The notes: generated by a model not told the origin, from the sequence alone. 64,000 nucleotides of DNA from Paenibacillus tepidiphilus (GCF_008635795.1 NZ_VWRQ01000011.1:62001-126000); one strand, 5' to 3'. Shown: positions 34,351 to 44,588, numbered from the stretch's first letter. Translations and numbers: made by a program.

Positions 34351-37002
34351 CTATTCGACCGATTTGAGCGCCTCGATCATATGAATCCGTTTGAGCTTCA
34401 TGTGCATGAAGGCCATTACAATACCGGAGAACACCATCGTTAAGAGGGCCGCGTAAATATAGCTGGGCCACTCAATGACCGGAGCGAACATCGTCGCGTC
34501 CAGCTCGGCCGTCTGCAGGACATAGCTGTGCAGCAGGATGCCGAGACCTGATCCGCCTGCAATACCGAGCAGGGTCAGCAGGATATTTTCCCGGTAAATG
34601 TACATCGTCACTTCATTGTCATAGAAACCAAGCACCTTGATGGTCGACAGCTCGCGGATACGCTCGGATACATTGATATTGGTCAGATTATACAGTACGA
34701 CGAAGGCCAGTGCCGCCGCGGATACAATCAGCACCAGGGTTACGACATCCATGCTCTGCATCGTCTCGTCGAAGGCCGTACCGACATTGCTGGAGAAGCT
34801 GACTGCAGCTACCGAACCATTTGCGGTCAGCTTCTCGCTGAACTGATCTTCCCATACGCTGTCCTGTGCGCTGTAGTTCAGCAGCGATGTATTGAATACT
34901 GCGTCTTTGCCAAACACTGAATTATAGTACGCCGGTGTCATATAGGCATAGTGCATGACATAGTTTTCGGTAATTCCCGCAACCTGAATGTCATAGGTGT
35001 CGTTCTTGTTATCTACCAGCGTAAAGGTATCTCCGGGTTCAAGCCCATACAGCTTCGCGAGCTTCTCCGTGATGACGGCCCCTTCGTCCGTGAGCTCCCG
35101 TTCTTCTCCGCTGGAACGGTCGCGCAGCTGCACAAAGTCGGATAAGGACTGAGCGGTTTCCGGGACGAACAGATTAACGTCCTGGTCATTTACTCCTTTG
35201 GCGCGTGCAGTCATCGACTCCTGGGCCACATGCAGCGTTCCGATGATACCCGGCTCTCCGCTGATCAGCTGCTCGTAGGATGCCCGCGCCTCCGGTGCGG
35301 CATCGGTATGCAGCGCCACCAGCGCATCATATTTCATGATGACGCCGAACTGCTGCGGCGCGATGCTGCCGATGGAGTCCTTGAGGCCGAAGCCGGTCAG
35401 AATCAGCGCCGTACAGCCGGCTACGCCGAATACAGTCATGAACATCCGCTGCTTGTAGCGGAACAGATTGCGTGCGGTTACCTTCTGGACGAAGCTCAGC
35501 CGTTTCCATACAAAGGTAATGCGCTCCAGAATGATCCGCTGACCGCTCTTCGGCGCCTTGGGACGCATCAAGACGGCGGCGTTGCCGCGCAGCTCTACCC
35601 GGGCGGCGAGCCATGCCGTCAATGTGGTGCAGACCAGAGCCACAAGGATGGAAATGATCGAATACGAAGGATAGAAGCTCTTGATGAGATCCGGCAGATT
35701 ATAAAGGGAGCCGTAGGCATTGAAGATAATGGACGGCAGCAGGGTGAAGCCGACCGCGAGGCCGACCGCCGAGCCCGCCAGGCTGGCAAGCGTACCGTAG
35801 ACCAGGAATTTGGCCATGATGTCGCTATTGCCGTACCCCAGCGCCTTCAGGGTACCGATCTGCAGCCGGTGCTCCTCCACCATCCGCGTCATGGTCGTCA
35901 GGCTGACCAGCGCGGCTATCAGGAAGAAGAATACCGGAAACACGCTGGCAATCGCCGACAGACGGTCGGCATTGTCTTTATATTCCGCATACCCCGGATT
36001 GGCGTTGCGGTCCGTAACATAGATCTTGGGCAGCTCCAGCTCGGCGAGCTGCCGTTCGCCCTCGGCCAGCTCCTCCCGGGCAGCGGCCAGCTTCTCGGCC
36101 ATCGCCCCGGCGTCTCCCGCCTGGGCCTGCTCCTGCCCTTGCGCGGCGGGCTGCTGCGCCGCCTGGGCCATCTGCTGCTCGGCGGCAGCCAGCTCTGCGC
36201 GTCCTTTGGCGAGCTCCGCCTCGCCTTCGGCCCGCAGCTCGGACAGGCGTGCTTCCGGTACGCCTGCCATGGCCTGCTCCACAGCTGCGGTATGCCGCTC
36301 CATCAGCGTCTCATACTCTGAGCTGTAGGCTTCTACCCCGGCCGTATCCTTGAAGGACAGATAAGCTTCCGTATATACCGGCAGCTTGAAATCCTCCTCC
36401 GGGATTGCCGCGAATGCATCGGCCGTGCCTTTGCCGATCGTACTGGTGCCGCGGTTGTTCTTCTCGATATACTGCGGGCTCCGCACAAAGCCTGTGACAG
36501 TATACTCCAGCTTCTCCAAGCTGTCTGTAAGACCGGCTTCTGTGCCGTTTCCGGTGAATACAATCCTGTCGCCAAGCTTATATTCGCCTGCCAGCACATC
36601 GTCCAGCACAATCTCGCCGGACTCCTCGGGAAGCCGCCCTTCCATCAGGCGGTACTGATTAAGCGGCTGATCTTGGCTGTAGGAGAACACCTTGAGGATC
36701 GATCCGTTATCCCCGGCGAACACATCCGTACTGTAGCCTGGCTGCACCTCGCCGACTTCCGGCACTTCCTTGAGGAGCGCAAGCTCATCCTCATTCAAAC
36801 CGTAGCTGCTCTGCACCTTCAGGTCCATCAGCTTCGTCTCCCGGTAGAAGCTGCCTGCGGTATCCAGCATATCCGGACCGGCAGCCTTGATTCCGGAGAA
36901 GAAGCAGACGCCCAGCATAATGATTGCAAAAATCGAAATAAAGCGGGCCTTGGTATGCCCGATCTCGCGGAAGATATCCTTCCATAATGCCCGTTTCTTC
37001 AT
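34351..37002 (-). CDS. FtsX/MacB-type ABC transporter permease
   Basis: An 883-residue permease with one N-terminal membrane helix, a large extracytoplasmic domain, then three helices (about residues 350-470), a second extracytoplasmic domain and three final helices: two FtsX units (SLTTMTRMVEEHRLQIGTLK, ALGYGN; INVSERIRELSTIKVLGFYD). In the first extracytoplasmic domain lies an Ala/Gln/Glu-rich coiled coil (ELAKGRAELAAAEQQMAQ, QEQAQAGDAGAMAEK, AREELAEGERQLAEL). Such systems often move lipids or peptides or act as mechanotransmitters. The ATPase gene lies 14 bases upstream. Confidence 0.92.
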   Translation of the reverse strand: MKKRALWKDIFREIGHTKARFISIFAIIMLGVCFFSGIKAAGPDMLDTAGSFYRETKLMDLKVQSSYGLNEDELALLKEVPEVGEVQPGYSTDVFAGDNGSILKVFSYSQDQPLNQYRLMEGRLPEESGEIVLDDVLAGEYKLGDRIVFTGNGTEAGLTDSLEKLEYTVTGFVRSPQYIEKNNRGTSTIGKGTADAFAAIPEEDFKLPVYTEAYLSFKDTAGVEAYSSEYETLMERHTAAVEQAMAGVPEARLSELRAEGEAELAKGRAELAAAEQQMAQAAQQPAAQGQEQAQAGDAGAMAEKLAAAREELAEGERQLAELELPKIYVTDRNANPGYAEYKDNADRLSAIASVFPVFFFLIAALVSLTTMTRMVEEHRLQIGTLKALGYGNSDIMAKFLVYGTLASLAGSAVGLAVGFTLLPSIIFNAYGSLYNLPDLIKSFYPSYSIISILVALVCTTLTAWLAARVELRGNAAVLMRPKAPKSGQRIILERITFVWKRLSFVQKVTARNLFRYKQRMFMTVFGVAGCTALILTGFGLKDSIGSIAPQQFGVIMKYDALVALHTDAAPEARASYEQLISGEPGIIGTLHVAQESMTARAKGVNDQDVNLFVPETAQSLSDFVQLRDRSSGEERELTDEGAVITEKLAKLYGLEPGDTFTLVDNKNDTYDIQVAGITENYVMHYAYMTPAYYNSVFGKDAVFNTSLLNYSAQDSVWEDQFSEKLTANGSVAAVSFSSNVGTAFDETMQSMDVVTLVLIVSAAALAFVVLYNLTNINVSERIRELSTIKVLGFYDNEVTMYIYRENILLTLLGIAGGSGLGILLHSYVLQTAELDATMFAPVIEWPSYIYAALLTMVFSGIVMAFMHMKLKRIHMIEALKSVE

Positions 37003-37016
37003 CTATGATCTGCTCC

Positions 37017-37718
37017 TTACCATTCGATATCGTCTACGGATACCGGCGAAGGATTCACGACCATCTTCCGTACCTTGGCGTTGTTGATCTCGATCACCCG
37101 GTCAGCCATAGGCGCAATGGCCAGGTTATGGGTGATAACAATAACCGTTGTTCCCGTATTGCGGCAGGTATCCTGCAGCAGCTTCAGCACCTGCTTGCCG
37201 GTGTTGTAATCCAGTGCCCCAGTCGGCTCGTCGCAGAGCAGCAGCTTGGGCTGCTTGGCCAGCGCGCGGGCAATGGCGACGCGCTGCTGCTCCCCGCCCG
37301 ACAGCTGGGCCGGAAAGTTATTCAGCCGTTCCCCAAGCCCCACATCCTCCAGCACCTTGCGCGCATCCAGCGCCCGCGGGGAGATCTGCGAAGCCAGCTC
37401 GACATTCTCCAGCGTCGTCAGATTCGGTACCAGATTGTAGAACTGAAACACGAAGCCCACGTCATTGCGCCGGTAGCCGGTCAGCTCCTTGCTGCTGAAT
37501 TTGGCAATATCCGTACCATCCACAATGACCTGGCCTTCGTCGGCGGAATCCATCCCGCCCAGAATATTCAGCACGGTCGATTTACCGGCGCCGCTGGGAC
37601 CGACAATTACCGCAAATTCGCCTTTGTTGATCTCAAAATCAATGCCGTCATTGGCAACAATGACGCTCTCACCCATCCGGTAGCGCTTGTACTCATCCTT
37701 TACTGCAACAAAGCTCAT
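37017..37718 (-). CDS. ABC transporter ATP-binding protein, LolD/MacB type
   Basis: A 233-residue ATPase with Walker [11 protein letters not shown]-loop FQFYNLVP, signature [15 protein letters not shown], Walker [13 protein letters not shown] and switch His ITHNLAI. It is the nucleotide-binding subunit for the FtsX-type permease directly downstream. The gene order ATPase-permease and the short gap indicate one operon. Confidence 0.95.
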   Translation of the reverse strand: MSFVAVKDEYKRYRMGESVIVANDGIDFEINKGEFAVIVGPSGAGKSTVLNILGGMDSADEGQVIVDGTDIAKFSSKELTGYRRNDVGFVFQFYNLVPNLTTLENVELASQISPRALDARKVLEDVGLGERLNNFPAQLSGGEQQRVAIARALAKQPKLLLCDEPTGALDYNTGKQVLKLLQDTCRNTGTTVIVITHNLAIAPMADRVIEINNAKVRKMVVNPSPVSVDDIEW

Positions 37719-37866
37719 CCCTCATCCTCCTGTTTCTATCTAGGCTCACCTCCAAGTTTATCATAAAAAGAATGGCGAAGCCCGCCGGTCGTCAGAGGGC
37801 TGTACTCGTGTCTACCCGGCAGAATCTCGCTTCTTGAAGAGAATCCGTCATATAAGAGCCGGGTTC

Positions 37867-37905
37867 AAAAAAACACCTGCCAGTTCACGCAGAACCGGCA
37901 GGTGC
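37867..37905 (-). terminator. Rho-independent terminator after pdxST
   Basis: On the minus strand GCACCTGCCGGTTC pairs with GAACTGGCAGGTGT (one mismatch), followed by TTTTTTGAAC. Confidence 0.93.
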
Positions 37906-37936
37906 TTATGGTTATTGAGGTGCTTGTGGTTATTGA
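37901..37936 (-). repeat. 18-bp tandem duplication covering the pdxT stop codon
   Basis: The plus strand reads GGTGCTTATGGTTATTGA then GGTGCTTGTGGTTATTGA, adjacent copies differing at one base (37901-37918 and 37919-37936). The pdxT stop TAA (37930-37932) lies in the second copy and the other copy lies in the 3' leader of the terminator hairpin. It looks like a recent replication-slippage duplication. Confidence 0.85.
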
Positions 37937-38517
37937 ATGTTGGATGTTGCCGCTTCAATCACCATATCCAGAAAGAACCGGTGGAAGCTGATATCCTCCG
38001 TCAATTCCGGATGGAACGACGAGACCAGCAAATGCCCCTGGCGTGCGGCCACAATTTGTCCGTCGTAGCTGGCCAGGATCTCTACCTCCGGACCGGCGGC
38101 TTCAATTAACGGGGCACGGATAAACACGGCTTGGATCTCTTCGTCAAGCCCCTTCAGCCTAAGCGCCGTTTCGAAGCTTTCACGCTGGCGGCCAAAGGCA
38201 TTCCGCGCTACCGTGATATCCATCAGGCCCAGATGCGGTTCCTCTCCGCCGCTAATCCGCTCGGCGAGAACGATCAGTCCTGCACAGCTTCCGTATATAG
38301 GCTTCCCTTTGCTGGAGAAGTGGCGGATCGCTTCTATAAATTCATATTTCCGCATCAGCTTGCCGATGGTTGTGCTTTCTCCGCCGGGAATGATCAGACC
38401 GTCAATGTCAGCTAATTGCTCCGTTTTCTTTACGGCAATCCCGGTGCCGCCGGCCAGCTCAATGCTCCGCATATGCTCGGCAACCGCTCCCTGTAACGCC
38501 AATACACCGATGTTCAT
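37930..38517 (-). CDS. pdxT: Pyridoxal 5'-phosphate synthase, glutaminase subunit
   Basis: A 195-residue class-I glutaminase that releases ammonia from glutamine for the PdxS synthase. The Gly-rich loop IIPGGEST is near residue 44, the nucleophile is Cys78 in YGSCAG, and the His169/Glu171 pair lies in SSFHPEL. All three triad residues are present and the length matches the family. It lies 18 bases after pdxS. An 18-bp duplication overlaps its stop codon. Confidence 0.97.
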   Translation of the reverse strand: MNIGVLALQGAVAEHMRSIELAGGTGIAVKKTEQLADIDGLIIPGGESTTIGKLMRKYEFIEAIRHFSSKGKPIYGSCAGLIVLAERISGGEEPHLGLMDITVARNAFGRQRESFETALRLKGLDEEIQAVFIRAPLIEAAGPEVEILASYDGQIVAARQGHLLVSSFHPELTEDISFHRFFLDMVIEAATSNIQ

Positions 38518-38535
38518 TTGCCGTCTCCTACTCTC

Positions 38536-39417
38536 TTACCAGCCACGGTCGGACATACGCTCCGCCGCCGTCAGCTTCGAAATTTCAATCCCCTTCATAG
38601 GGGCTCCCAGGTTCTTGGACACCTCGGCGATCAGCTTGTAATCCGTGAAGTGCGTAGTAGCTTCAACAATGGCACGGGCAAACTTCTCAGGGCTGTCGGA
38701 CTTGAAAATACCGGAGCCGACAAACACCCCGTCCGCTCCCAGATGCATCATCAGCGCCGCATCCGCCGGCGTAGCCACGCCGCCTGCGGCAAAGTTTACT
38801 ACAGGGAGCTTGCCATGCTCATGAACATCGCGCAGCAGCTCGTAAGGTACTCCAAGATTCTTGGCTTCAGCGTACAGCTCATCCTTGGACATGTTCTGCA
38901 CTTTGCGGATCTGGCTGTTAATCAGCCGCATATGCCGGACCGCTTCGACAATGTTGCCTGTTCCCGGCTCGCCTTTGGTACGGATCATGGCTGCACCTTC
39001 GCCGATCCGGCGGAGTGCCTCTCCCAGATCTTTGGCGCCGCATACAAACGGTACGGTGAACTCATGTTTGTCGATATGGTACACTTCATCCGCTGGAGTA
39101 AGGACCTCACTTTCATCGAGGTAATCGACACCCAGAGATTCCAGCACTTTCGCTTCGACATAATGTCCGATCCGAGCCTTGGCCATAACCGGAATGGACA
39201 CCACCTTCATTACCTCTTCGATAATGGTCGGATCAGCCATACGGGCGACGCCGCCTGCTGCACGGATATCCGAGGGTACCCGTTCCAAAGCCATAACGGC
39301 TGTGGCTCCTGCCGCTTCTGCGATTTTTGCCTGCTCGGCATTCATGACGTCCATGATGACGCCGCCTTTTTGCATTTCAGCCATGCCTCTTTTAACGCGA
39401 TCTGTTCCTTGTTGCAT
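38536..39417 (-). CDS. pdxS: Pyridoxal 5'-phosphate synthase, synthase subunit
   Basis: A 293-residue TIM-barrel enzyme that makes pyridoxal phosphate from ribose 5-phosphate, glyceraldehyde 3-phosphate and ammonia. Family landmarks: Asp in GGVIMDV, the catalytic Lys in [10 protein letters not shown] (residue 80), [29 protein letters not shown], and Lys in [11 protein letters not shown]. Full length. It forms a 12+12 complex with PdxT, the next gene. Divergent pdxR probably activates it. Confidence 0.98.
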   Translation of the reverse strand: MQQGTDRVKRGMAEMQKGGVIMDVMNAEQAKIAEAAGATAVMALERVPSDIRAAGGVARMADPTIIEEVMKVVSIPVMAKARIGHYVEAKVLESLGVDYLDESEVLTPADEVYHIDKHEFTVPFVCGAKDLGEALRRIGEGAAMIRTKGEPGTGNIVEAVRHMRLINSQIRKVQNMSKDELYAEAKNLGVPYELLRDVHEHGKLPVVNFAAGGVATPADAALMMHLGADGVFVGSGIFKSDSPEKFARAIVEATTHFTDYKLIAEVSKNLGAPMKGIEISKLTAAERMSDRGW

Positions 39418-39506
39418 GCTTGTATTCCTCCTATGTATGGTTAATAGTTCACTGCTCCGTGCGGCTCTTGATCGTCTGCAATCTATGGCTTAGTATAAGG
39501 TGAGTA

Positions 39507-39534
39507 CTGACAACTAAAAAGATCCAATTATAAC
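39507..39534 (+). promoter_or_regulatory. Promoter of pdxR
   Basis: CTGACA (39507-39512) and TATAAC (39529-39534) with a 16-bp spacer on the plus strand. The pdxS promoter in the same gap appears weak: TATACT (39494-39499 region, minus strand) has no good -35, which fits activation by PdxR. Confidence 0.6.
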
Positions 39535-39574
39535 GGTTTTTGATGTACCACTATGAATGATAACTGGAGGACAT

Positions 39575-41062
39575 ATGCAATTTCATGCCGCTTACTGCTC
39601 TTATTTAGAGCGGAATAACACCAAGATGAAGGCTCTTTACCAGGCGATTCGTGATGCGATTCATGAAGGACAGATCCTGTACGGCGAGAAGCTGCCTTCT
39701 ACAAGGGAACTGGCCGCAGCGTATCATATATCCCGGGGGGTCGTGAATCAGGTTTACGATATGCTGACCTCGCAGGGCTACCTGCTTTCACAGCATGGCA
39801 AAGGCACCTTTGTGGCCTACCAAATCGACTTAAGTAATGAAGAATTCATTGCGGAACCTGCAGTCCGGCACCTGTCGGGATGGGGGCAGCGTATCCGGCA
39901 ACTGGGGCAACCGGCAACGCGTGATATGGTAACTCCCGGAGATGCCCTGAAACAATCCGGAGCCGTCATCGACTTCAGCCGGTATCAGCCGGACCTCTCG
40001 AAATTCCCTTACGAGGAATGGAATAACCGCTTGTATGCAGAGGTGCGTAACCGGGAGCCGGATTTGAATGCGGCCTCGGCTTCCGTCAGTTCTTTAGGAG
40101 ATCCGAAGCTACGGGAGGCCATTGCCGCCTATCTCCGCAGGATGCGGGGAATTCAGGCGGATGCGGAGCATATCGCAGTTACGGCCGGCTCCATGCAGGC
40201 CATTGCCCTGCTCACCCAATTGCTTGCCGGTCCCGGCGATCTGGTGGTTACGGAGAGCCCGTCCTATGTCGGGATCGCGCAAGCCATTCAGGCAGCCGGA
40301 GCCGGATTGGTTGAAGCCAATCTGGATGGCCAGGGTCTTGTGCCGCAGGATTGGCAGGCCCGGCTGTTATTCGTTACACCCTCCCGGCAATTCCCCACCG
40401 GTGAAATGCTTAGTCTGGAGCGCAGGCAAACGCTGCTGGAGTGGGCACACCGTCAGGATGCCATGATTGTGGAGGATGATTATGACAGTGAATTCCGCTA
40501 TCGCGGGATGCATGTGGAGCCGCTGAAGACGCTGGATAAAGAAGGACGGGTCATTTACCTGGGCAGCTTCACGAAGACTCTGCCTGTTGAGGTACGGCTG
40601 GGTTATGTTGTCCTACCTCCCGCCCTGGCTGACACCTTCAGAAAGGCGCAGGCCTTATATGAGCCCAGACCGGTGAACTTATTGGAGCAGCGGGCCTTGG
40701 CAGCCTTTATGGCAAGCGGTCAATATGAGCGGCATCTGCGCCGGATGAACCGTTTTTACAGCCGTAAATTCCTTGTGCTGATCCAGTTGCTCAATCAGGA
40801 GCTTGCCTCCTGGTTTGAGTGGGTTGACAATGATGCGGGCCTGCATGTGTTTGGCTGGTGGCAGGGCGATGCCTCCGCTTTTGCTGATTTTCGCAGAGCG
40901 GCCCGCTCGGAAGGGGTTCTGTACTCAGAGGTCAGCAGTTCTGCGGCCCCAAGCACAAAGTACGGTATCTATTTATCGTTTGCTCATTTATCGGAATCAG
41001 AGCTGCAGGAAGGTGTGATGCGGTTGAAGAAGGCGGTTACTACCGGTTTCAAGTCATGTTGA
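39575..41062 (+). CDS. pdxR: MocR-type PLP-dependent regulator, PdxR
   Basis: A 495-residue fusion: N-terminal GntR winged helix (AIRDAIHEGQILYGEKLPST, RELAAAYHISRGVVNQVYDM, LTSQGYLLSQHGKGTFVA) and a C-terminal fold-type-I aminotransferase-like domain with the PLP Lys in YLGSFTKTLPVEVRLGY. Start at ATG 39575 (TGGAGGACAT upstream) rather than the upstream codon of the same frame. It is divergent from pdxST, the usual target: PdxR activates PLP synthesis when PLP is low and represses itself. Confidence 0.93.
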   Translation: MQFHAAYCSYLERNNTKMKALYQAIRDAIHEGQILYGEKLPSTRELAAAYHISRGVVNQVYDMLTSQGYLLSQHGKGTFVAYQIDLSNEEFIAEPAVRHLSGWGQRIRQLGQPATRDMVTPGDALKQSGAVIDFSRYQPDLSKFPYEEWNNRLYAEVRNREPDLNAASASVSSLGDPKLREAIAAYLRRMRGIQADAEHIAVTAGSMQAIALLTQLLAGPGDLVVTESPSYVGIAQAIQAAGAGLVEANLDGQGLVPQDWQARLLFVTPSRQFPTGEMLSLERRQTLLEWAHRQDAMIVEDDYDSEFRYRGMHVEPLKTLDKEGRVIYLGSFTKTLPVEVRLGYVVLPPALADTFRKAQALYEPRPVNLLEQRALAAFMASGQYERHLRRMNRFYSRKFLVLIQLLNQELASWFEWVDNDAGLHVFGWWQGDASAFADFRRAARSEGVLYSEVSSSAAPSTKYGIYLSFAHLSESELQEGVMRLKKAVTTGFKSC

Positions 41063-41237
41063 AACTTGTCGCAAATTAAACCGTAAGTTCTAAGATAGCT
41101 TCAATCCGAACTGGGTAAACTAACGCTTAGCCTATACATACATGCGTATAACAAGCGCTTAATGGGTATTAGTCCAGTAAACCGAAGCTGTAAACATTGA
41201 AGCTAAATCACATTACTGCAGAGAGGAGCTATCATTA

Positions 41238-43898
41238 GTGGAGTATTACCGTAAGAGTGCATCGGAGAGCTTGCAGGAGCTGGAGAGTTCGCCGCGCGGG
41301 CTTGCTTCAGCAGAAGTTGAGCAGCGTCTGGCTAGGGACGGGTACAATGAATTAAAGGGAAAGAACCGGGACCCTATCTGGAAGCTGTTCCTGGAGAATT
41401 TCAAGGACCCGATGGTAGTGGTTCTGCTGGTAGCGGCCACGGTCCAGATTATTATGGGGCATGTGATGGAATCGCTGATCATCTTCCTGGTCCTGATTCT
41501 CAACGCCGTAATCAGCGTCATCCAGACCCGGAAAGCCGAAAGCTCACTTGCCGCCTTGCAGCAGATGTCGGCACCCGAGGCCAAGGTGCTGCGGAACGGG
41601 GCGCTCACTACCGTTGCGGCGAGGGAACTCGTCCGCGGCGATATCGTCGTGCTGGAAGCCGGGGATTTCGTGCCTGCCGACGGACGGATCATTGAATCGG
41701 AAAGCCTGAAGATCAATGAAGGTATGCTGACCGGTGAATCGGAAGCGGTCGAGAAACATGTCAACATCATTGATAAAGAGGCTCCGCTCGGCGACCGCCG
41801 CAATATGGCGTTCAGCGGTTCCCTGGTCGTATACGGCCGCGGTGTCTTCGCCGTCACAGGAACCGGATTGACTACCGAGATCGGCAAGATAGCCGAGCTC
41901 ATTGAAAGCGCCGAAGCAAAGCAGACACCGCTGCAGCGCAAGCTCGAAGCCTTCAGCAAGCAGCTCGGCATAGCGATTGTTATCCTATCTGTTTTGATTT
42001 TTGCCATCCAGGCCGGACGTGTCTGGTTGTCGGATACTACGGTCGATACCACTGAAGCAATCCTGAATGCGGTCATGTTTGCTGTCGCCGTGGCCGTCGC
42101 CGCCATTCCCGAGGCCCTCTCTTCCATCGTCACTATTGTTCTTTCCGTAGGTACGAACAAAATGGCCAAGCAGAATGCGATTATCCGCAAGCTTCCGGCC
42201 GTGGAATCACTGGGGTCGACCAGTGTCATCTGTACGGACAAGACCGGCACCCTCACCCAGAATAAAATGACGGTTGTCGATTACTTCTTACCGCAAGGGG
42301 ACAGTGACCAATTTAACCGGCATCATGAGGAATGGTCAGTGGAGGCCAGACGGCTCCTGCACATAGCCGTACTCTGCAACGACTCCAACATTAATGAGGA
42401 TGGAAAAGAGCTCGGTGACCCGACTGAAGTGGCGCTTATCGCCTTCAGCAACAGCAAGAATAAAGATTATAAGGAAATCCGCGACAATTTCCCCCGCGAA
42501 GCCGAGCTGCCTTTTGACTCGGACCGTAAGCTCATGACAACACTGCACACCTTCGATGGACAAAAGGCGCTGCTCACCAAAGGCGGGCCTGACGTGCTCT
42601 TCGACCGGTGTACTCATGTCCTGCTGGGGGAAGAGGAAGTGCCGTTGACCCCCGAAATGCTGGAGGTTTTCTTTAAAGCCAATGAGGATTACTCCAGCAG
42701 AGCCCTGCGCGTGCTTGCTTATGCCTACAAGACTGTACCGAACTCGGTCACAGAAATCGGGCTGGAGGATGAGCAGAATCTGGTGCTTGTGGGCTTAACC
42801 GCCATGATCGACCCTCCACGGGATGCCGTATACGGGGCGATTGCCGAATCCAAGAAGGCCGGTATCCGCACCATCATGATCACCGGTGACCATAAGACCA
42901 CCGCACAAGCGATCGGACGAGATATTGGCCTCATGACCGATAAGGAAATTGCCGTAACCGGCCAGGAGCTGGATGCCATGTCTGACGAGGAGCTGGATGG
43001 CAAGCTCGAACAGATCGGCGTCTACGCCCGGGTATCCCCGGAGAACAAGATCCGGATTGTACGGGCGTGGCAGCGAAAGGGTAAAATCACTGCCATGACC
43101 GGCGACGGTGTCAATGACGCCCCTGCCTTGAAGCAGGCCGATATCGGTGTAGCCATGGGCAGCGGAACCGATGTGGCCAAGGATGCGGCGGCAATGATTC
43201 TGACCGACGATAATTTCGTGTCCATAGTTAATGCTGTATCCGTAGGCAGAACGGTATTCGATAACATCAAGAAAGCAATCGCCTATCTGTTCTCCGGCAA
43301 TCTGGGTGCGATTATCGCCATCCTCTTTGCTCTGATCTTCGACTGGGTGAACCCGTTCACGGCCATCCAGCTGCTGTTCATCAATCTGGCGAACGACTCT
43401 CTGCCTGCGATTGCGCTGGGTATGGAGAAGCCGGAACCCAATGTGATGAACCGGAAACCGCGGGACCTCAAGGAAGGGATCTTTGCCGGAGGCATGATGC
43501 AAGCCATCATTACCCGCGGTCTGCTGATCGGGATTGCCGTCATTGTCTCCCTGTACATCGGACTTCAGCATTCATCGGATATGGGCGTAGCGATGGCTTT
43601 CACCACGCTGATCCTGTCCCGTACGCTGCAGACCTTCGCCGCCCGCTCGAACAGTCAGACTTCCATTGAAGCCGGATTCTTCAGCAACAAATACGTGATC
43701 GGCGCCGTCCTGGTCTGCATCGCCTTTTACGGCATTACCGTTCTGCCGGGAATCCGCAGCATCTTCTCGATTCCTGCTTCGTTCGGAATGTCGGAATGGC
43801 TGGTAGCCGCCGGTCTTGCCCTGGGTGCCGTCATCCTGATGGAAGTCATCAAGCTGATCCGCAGAGCTTTTACGTCAAAAACGGTAGAACGTGCCTGA
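41238..43898 (+). CDS. Calcium-transporting P-type ATPase (P2A type)
   Basis: An 886-residue pump. The N-terminal Y(R)KSASESLQELESSPRGL region, the phosphorylation motif D334-KTGTLT, TGES (LTGESEAV), PEAL in M4 (AAIPEALSSIV), MITGDHKTTA, TGDGVNDAPALKQADIGVAM and the M6 motif NLANDSLPAIALGMEKP are all present. The M4 and M6 motifs fit a Ca2+ or Mn2+ exporter of the LMCA1/YloB branch. The start is GTG 41238 with GAGAGGAGC upstream. It is a single gene with a strong hairpin after it. Confidence 0.95.
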   Translation: MEYYRKSASESLQELESSPRGLASAEVEQRLARDGYNELKGKNRDPIWKLFLENFKDPMVVVLLVAATVQIIMGHVMESLIIFLVLILNAVISVIQTRKAESSLAALQQMSAPEAKVLRNGALTTVAARELVRGDIVVLEAGDFVPADGRIIESESLKINEGMLTGESEAVEKHVNIIDKEAPLGDRRNMAFSGSLVVYGRGVFAVTGTGLTTEIGKIAELIESAEAKQTPLQRKLEAFSKQLGIAIVILSVLIFAIQAGRVWLSDTTVDTTEAILNAVMFAVAVAVAAIPEALSSIVTIVLSVGTNKMAKQNAIIRKLPAVESLGSTSVICTDKTGTLTQNKMTVVDYFLPQGDSDQFNRHHEEWSVEARRLLHIAVLCNDSNINEDGKELGDPTEVALIAFSNSKNKDYKEIRDNFPREAELPFDSDRKLMTTLHTFDGQKALLTKGGPDVLFDRCTHVLLGEEEVPLTPEMLEVFFKANEDYSSRALRVLAYAYKTVPNSVTEIGLEDEQNLVLVGLTAMIDPPRDAVYGAIAESKKAGIRTIMITGDHKTTAQAIGRDIGLMTDKEIAVTGQELDAMSDEELDGKLEQIGVYARVSPENKIRIVRAWQRKGKITAMTGDGVNDAPALKQADIGVAMGSGTDVAKDAAAMILTDDNFVSIVNAVSVGRTVFDNIKKAIAYLFSGNLGAIIAILFALIFDWVNPFTAIQLLFINLANDSLPAIALGMEKPEPNVMNRKPRDLKEGIFAGGMMQAIITRGLLIGIAVIVSLYIGLQHSSDMGVAMAFTTLILSRTLQTFAARSNSQTSIEAGFFSNKYVIGAVLVCIAFYGITVLPGIRSIFSIPASFGMSEWLVAAGLALGAVILMEVIKLIRRAFTSKTVERA

Positions 43899-43918
43899 AG
43901 CATCTGGGGCATGTCAAT

Positions 43919-43951
43919 AACAGAGGGTCCCGGTTGCCGGGACCCTCTGTT
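43919..43951. terminator. Bidirectional terminator between convergent genes
   Basis: Perfect hairpin AACAGAGGGTCCCGG-TTG-CCGGGACCCTCTGTT between the P-ATPase gene and the DUF554 gene. The T-run after it is weak on the plus strand. Confidence 0.85.
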
Positions 43952-43976
43952 ATGTCTTGGACGAGACGCTTCCCCC

Positions 43977-44588
43977 TTAAAGCCCCAACATAGACTTGAC
44001 CGCCATAAAGATCACCGGAATCAGCAGTGCCGGGATTAGGTTGATCGTCTTGAAGCTGCGAATGCCAAGAATGCTTAAGCCTGCGGACAAGATCAGAACC
44101 CCGCCGACAATTGAGGTCTCGGTCAGCAGCTCAGGTGTGAGAAACCCGGATAAGACATGTGCCAGCAGGTACAGTGAGCCTTGCCAGCAGAACAGCACCG
44201 CTGCCGCCCAAATAATGCCTATACCGAATGTGGAAGCGAGCACTATAGAGGTTACCCCGTCAAGGATCGCGTTCGTATACAGATACGTATGATTACCGTG
44301 CAGTGCACTTTCTATCGGCCCCAGAATCGACATAGTACCTACACAGAACAGCAATATGGCCGTGGATAACCCCTCCGCCAGATTCCCCTTGGAGAACCTG
44401 GACAACACCTGCTTGAACCGCTGCTCTAAATCAAGCATCTGCCCGAGAATGCCGCCCAGGGCTGTCGCAGCCAGTCCCATGGCCTGCATCAGGATATCCT
44501 GGTAAGACTCCTTCAGACCTCTTTTAAAAATACTTCCCGCCAAACTGCCCGCAATGATTGCGGCCGTATTCACAATCGTTCCAATCAT
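43977..44588 (-). CDS. DUF554 integral membrane protein
   Basis: A 203-residue, very hydrophobic protein (six to seven membrane segments). It begins MIGTIVNTAAIIAGSLAGS and has EGLSTAILLFCVGTMSILGP in the middle, the hallmark of DUF554 (YdfK-type) putative transporters. Start at ATG 44588 with GGGGGAGCGACCA upstream; the five codons before it are not needed. Function of the family is not established. Confidence 0.9.
   Translation of the reverse strand: MIGTIVNTAAIIAGSLAGSIFKRGLKESYQDILMQAMGLAATALGGILGQMLDLEQRFKQVLSRFSKGNLAEGLSTAILLFCVGTMSILGPIESALHGNHTYLYTNAILDGVTSIVLASTFGIGIIWAAAVLFCWQGSLYLLAHVLSGFLTPELLTETSIVGGVLILSAGLSILGIRSFKTINLIPALLIPVIFMAVKSMLGL

Noticed and set aside
35230..36321. 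Open frame of 363 codons on the plus strand inside the FtsX-type permease gene
   Set aside because: Antisense shadow, low-complexity and Arg-rich, without start signals; the permease has clear domains on the other strand.
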